Source: Capsicum annuum
Lineage: Eukaryota > Streptophyta > Magnoliopsida > Solanales > Solanaceae
Assembly: GCF_002878395.1 (NCBI RefSeq)
Contig: NC_061118.1
Span: forward strand, 86,823,866-86,887,865
Reading direction: 5' to 3'
DNA: 64,000 nucleotides
The position numbers and the translations under genes are program-made. Of this stretch, positions 62,320 through 64,000 are shown one piece after another (position 1 is the first letter of the stretch; each line of letters starts with the position of its first letter). Below the pieces are notes generated by a model. That model saw only the letters and a program-made list of their open reading frames with translations, ran no database searches and was not told the origin of the DNA.

Positions 62320-63021
62320 TGATAAAAAAATAAAACTATCGAAATGAAAGATTAATTCAGAAAGTAAAACTAATCAATAAAAATAGTAAAAGACACAAGA
62401 AGAAGAAGTAATTAAGAAAAAAATAGCATATTAAACTCTATACCCTCAACTACAACCTTAATCAAACACCTAATTCTTAAGTGACCAAAAGAGAGATGAT
62501 CACCCTCTAAACCAACATTTCCAAACAAAAGTTCACCAATTTCTCTCTCTCAAATGAGAATTAATCATCAATAATCAATCCAAAATTAAAAAAATAACCT
62601 ATTCTCCCAAGTTTTTATATTTTAGGGCTAATTATTGCATATTTTAGGGCCAAAAAGTGAACCAATTGCAAGGAAAGACCCACACAATCTTCTTGAGTGG
62701 AATTGAAGTAGTTGGGGTGCATCCCAGGCATACTAGGTGCTGTTTTTACCTGCTCTTGAAATGCTAGACCAGGTCCACGGGATATCCAAAGCACCTTGGG
62801 CACATGTCCCTTCAAAAGGACTTTCTATCCCCATTTTGCATTTCCTTGATTCCTCCAACGATCCTTGACCCAATGTTAGTGCAATCATCATCAAATGACA
62901 CTCTCTTGATGGTAAGAAGACTTTTTAATATACCTCCTACTTCACGACCAATCCTTGGATCCTTTGAAGCTTGCAGACTTAGCTTCTAGTAAAAGGCTTA
63001 TAGCTAATCCATATTGAATCA
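62320..63021 (-). repeat. TE10 5' LTR
   Basis: 702 bp, TGATAAAAAAAT...TATTGAATCA on the plus strand. It is the partner of 55408-56129; shared blocks include 'ctcaactacaaccttaatcaa', 'gcatcccaggcata' and 'gattcctccaacgatccttgaccc'. Confidence 0.88.
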
Positions 63022-63026
63022 CAATG
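63022..63026. repeat. Right target-site duplication of TE10
   Basis: CAATG directly after the 5' LTR; copy of CAGTG at 55403. Confidence 0.8.
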
Positions 63027-64000
63027 GAATCAACCCGAGTATCATAATCCAAACACTTACCAAACATAATCTATCTACCTGATCCACTACTTAGGAATCA
63101 CCCACGGGGGTAGTTGCACACAATGGCACAAATCAAAACTCTAAAAATAAACCCAACCATAGTGCGTAAGAAGCAAAAATCAATGAAAATATGGATCTGA
63201 GATCAAACAAAGTAGAAGTTGGCTAATAACATATAAGAATTGTAACTATAATGACAATATCTAAAACCTTAACCTACGGTCTACCTATCACAGAATACAA
63301 ATGACCCTATTTACTACTGGTCTAGGTGTCTGCCCAACCACCTATCTTACTTGCCCAAAAACAACCTCTAAAACCCTATGGACACCTCTACGACCTTGTC
63401 CACCACCCTAATCTAGAGGAAACACTGATTTGATTAGTTGTGTAGTTTGAACTGGATACTCAATTTTCCAACACAGGGACACTCTCAAGCAAATTAACTG
63501 ACAACCCCACAATCATAACATACCCACGGCTCTTTTCTTTTCTCGAAGGCCCGACTATTCTAGAATAACCATCTCACCCCAACAGTCCTGACTGAACACC
63601 TCTATCATTTACTACTTCTCTAACCATAAAAAATACTATAATTAAGCTGAATCCCATCTGATATCTGAAGCATTGCTTGAACGGTCCTGCTAGACTAACC
63701 TTGATGTTGATAAGGCTGATGCTCGGGGTACCTGCCATAAGATTCTCAGCCTCTGAATTGTGAGATGTTTTAGCTCCCACTGTAATAGTCTTAATAATGA
63801 GGTCTCTTATCACTGCCCCCTTGGTCTTCACAATCTATCTCCTTAGTAGAATAAATATGCTCAGCAATAGTAGAAAAAGACATTCCTAAATTCACCAAAC
63901 TCTTAGTAGACCTATAAATCAATAGTGTCAAACCTCTAAAAAAACACTAAATTTGCTCATACTCTATTGGTAGAATAATAGTGGTATGTCTGGATAACAC
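63022..64000 (-). pseudogene. TE7 gag end and protease start
   Basis: From the right edge the minus strand reads LSRHTTIILPIEYEQI and SLVNLGMSFSTIAEHIY, the capsid C-terminus of chromovirus gag. A Gln/Ser-rich linker follows. The zinc knuckle at 63479-63520 has Cys-x2-Cys-x4-stop-x4-Cys (CYDCGVVS then ECP), so the His codon has become TAA. The protease N-terminal half near 63100-63240 shows TLFDLRSIFS (Asp kept) and ATTPVGDS, ending in YDTRVDS just before the TE10 insertion. Several stops. Confidence 0.8.

Larger units (their letters stand above)
55408..63021 (-). mobile_element. TE10: CRM-like chromovirus inserted in the TE7 protease
   Basis: A structurally complete but decayed 7614-bp element. 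On the minus strand: 5' LTR (62320-63021), perfect tRNA-Met primer site, long leader, gag from 61094, protease, RT, RNase H, integrase, polypurine tract, 3' LTR (55408-56129). Target duplications CAGTG/CAATG flank it. Protein motifs ([55 protein letters not shown]) point to the CRM/Galadriel side of chromoviruses, best guess CRM. The same family left TE3 at 7760-9571. Confidence 0.85.
37659..64000 (-). mobile_element. TE7: host chromovirus in three blocks, interrupted by TE8 and TE10
   Basis: Minus-strand blocks in element order are 63022-64000 (gag end, protease start), 53666-55407 (protease end, RT, RNase H, integrase start), and 37659-42108 (integrase, chromodomain-like tail, 3' LTR). The intervals are filled by two complete elements with their own LTR pairs. 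At both interruptions the TE7 reading frame continues once the inserted element and one target copy are set aside. The 5' end lies beyond the right edge. The family is close to TE2 by gag motif and LTR start. Confidence 0.85.

Noticed and set aside
1..64000. tRNA, rRNA, CRISPR, riboswitch, operon or host gene signals
   Set aside because: Nothing with the required structure or family motif was found by reading; the only tRNA-like matches are retrotransposon primer-binding sites.

Overview
The window looks like plant heterochromatin, most probably from a Solanaceae species (pepper or tomato type). That assignment rests on the general character of the LTRs and gag/pol remnants and was not confirmed by a search. 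I find no intact protein-coding gene, no tRNA or rRNA gene and no CRISPR array. About 98% of the 64 kb can be assigned to Ty3/gypsy LTR retrotransposons, all inactivated by stop codons, frameshifts, indels and nested insertions. The longest open frames are only about 100-160 codons, and the real ones are pieces of gag, protease, reverse transcriptase (RT), RNase H and integrase.

Layout, with working labels. TE1 (1-5976, minus) is a Tekay/Del-like chromovirus cut by the left edge, with a perfect tRNA-Met primer site and a 2.3-kb 5' LTR. TE2 (plus) appears in two blocks, 6225-7640 and 30787-37159, probably one element split by the material between them. TE3 (7760-9571, plus) is the LTR and leader of a CRM-like chromovirus. 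TE4 (9572-22808, minus) is an Athila-like element with a pol, a gag and an extra ORF of about 2.1 kb in the env position. TE5 (22809-23300, minus) is an LTR fragment joined head-on to TE6 (23301-30786, plus), another Tekay-like element. A 0.5-kb stretch with a 30-bp minisatellite (37160-37658) is the only clear non-transposon gap. TE7 (minus) occupies 37659 to beyond the right edge in three blocks (37659-42108, 53666-55407, 63022-64000). TE8 (42109-53665, plus, Athila-like) split its integrase and TE10 (55408-63021, minus, CRM-like, same family as TE3) split its protease. TE9 (48196-49409) is a solo LTR that landed in the TE8 integrase core.

The right half gives a clear relative chronology: TE7 first, then TE8 and TE10 into TE7, then TE9 into TE8. 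Target-site duplications support it (CAGTG/CAATG for TE10, GTTAA/GCTAA for TE9), and host reading frames resume across each insertion. The elements do not cooperate as a system. Each once encoded its own capsid and copy-and-insert machinery, and what remains is a layered fossil record. The most unusual items are the TE4 env-position ORF, the inverted LTR junction at 23.3 kb, a palindromic TACGAGTCGTA word shared by LTRs of different lineages, and two small tandem duplications inside TE4. I found no convincing new biological system.
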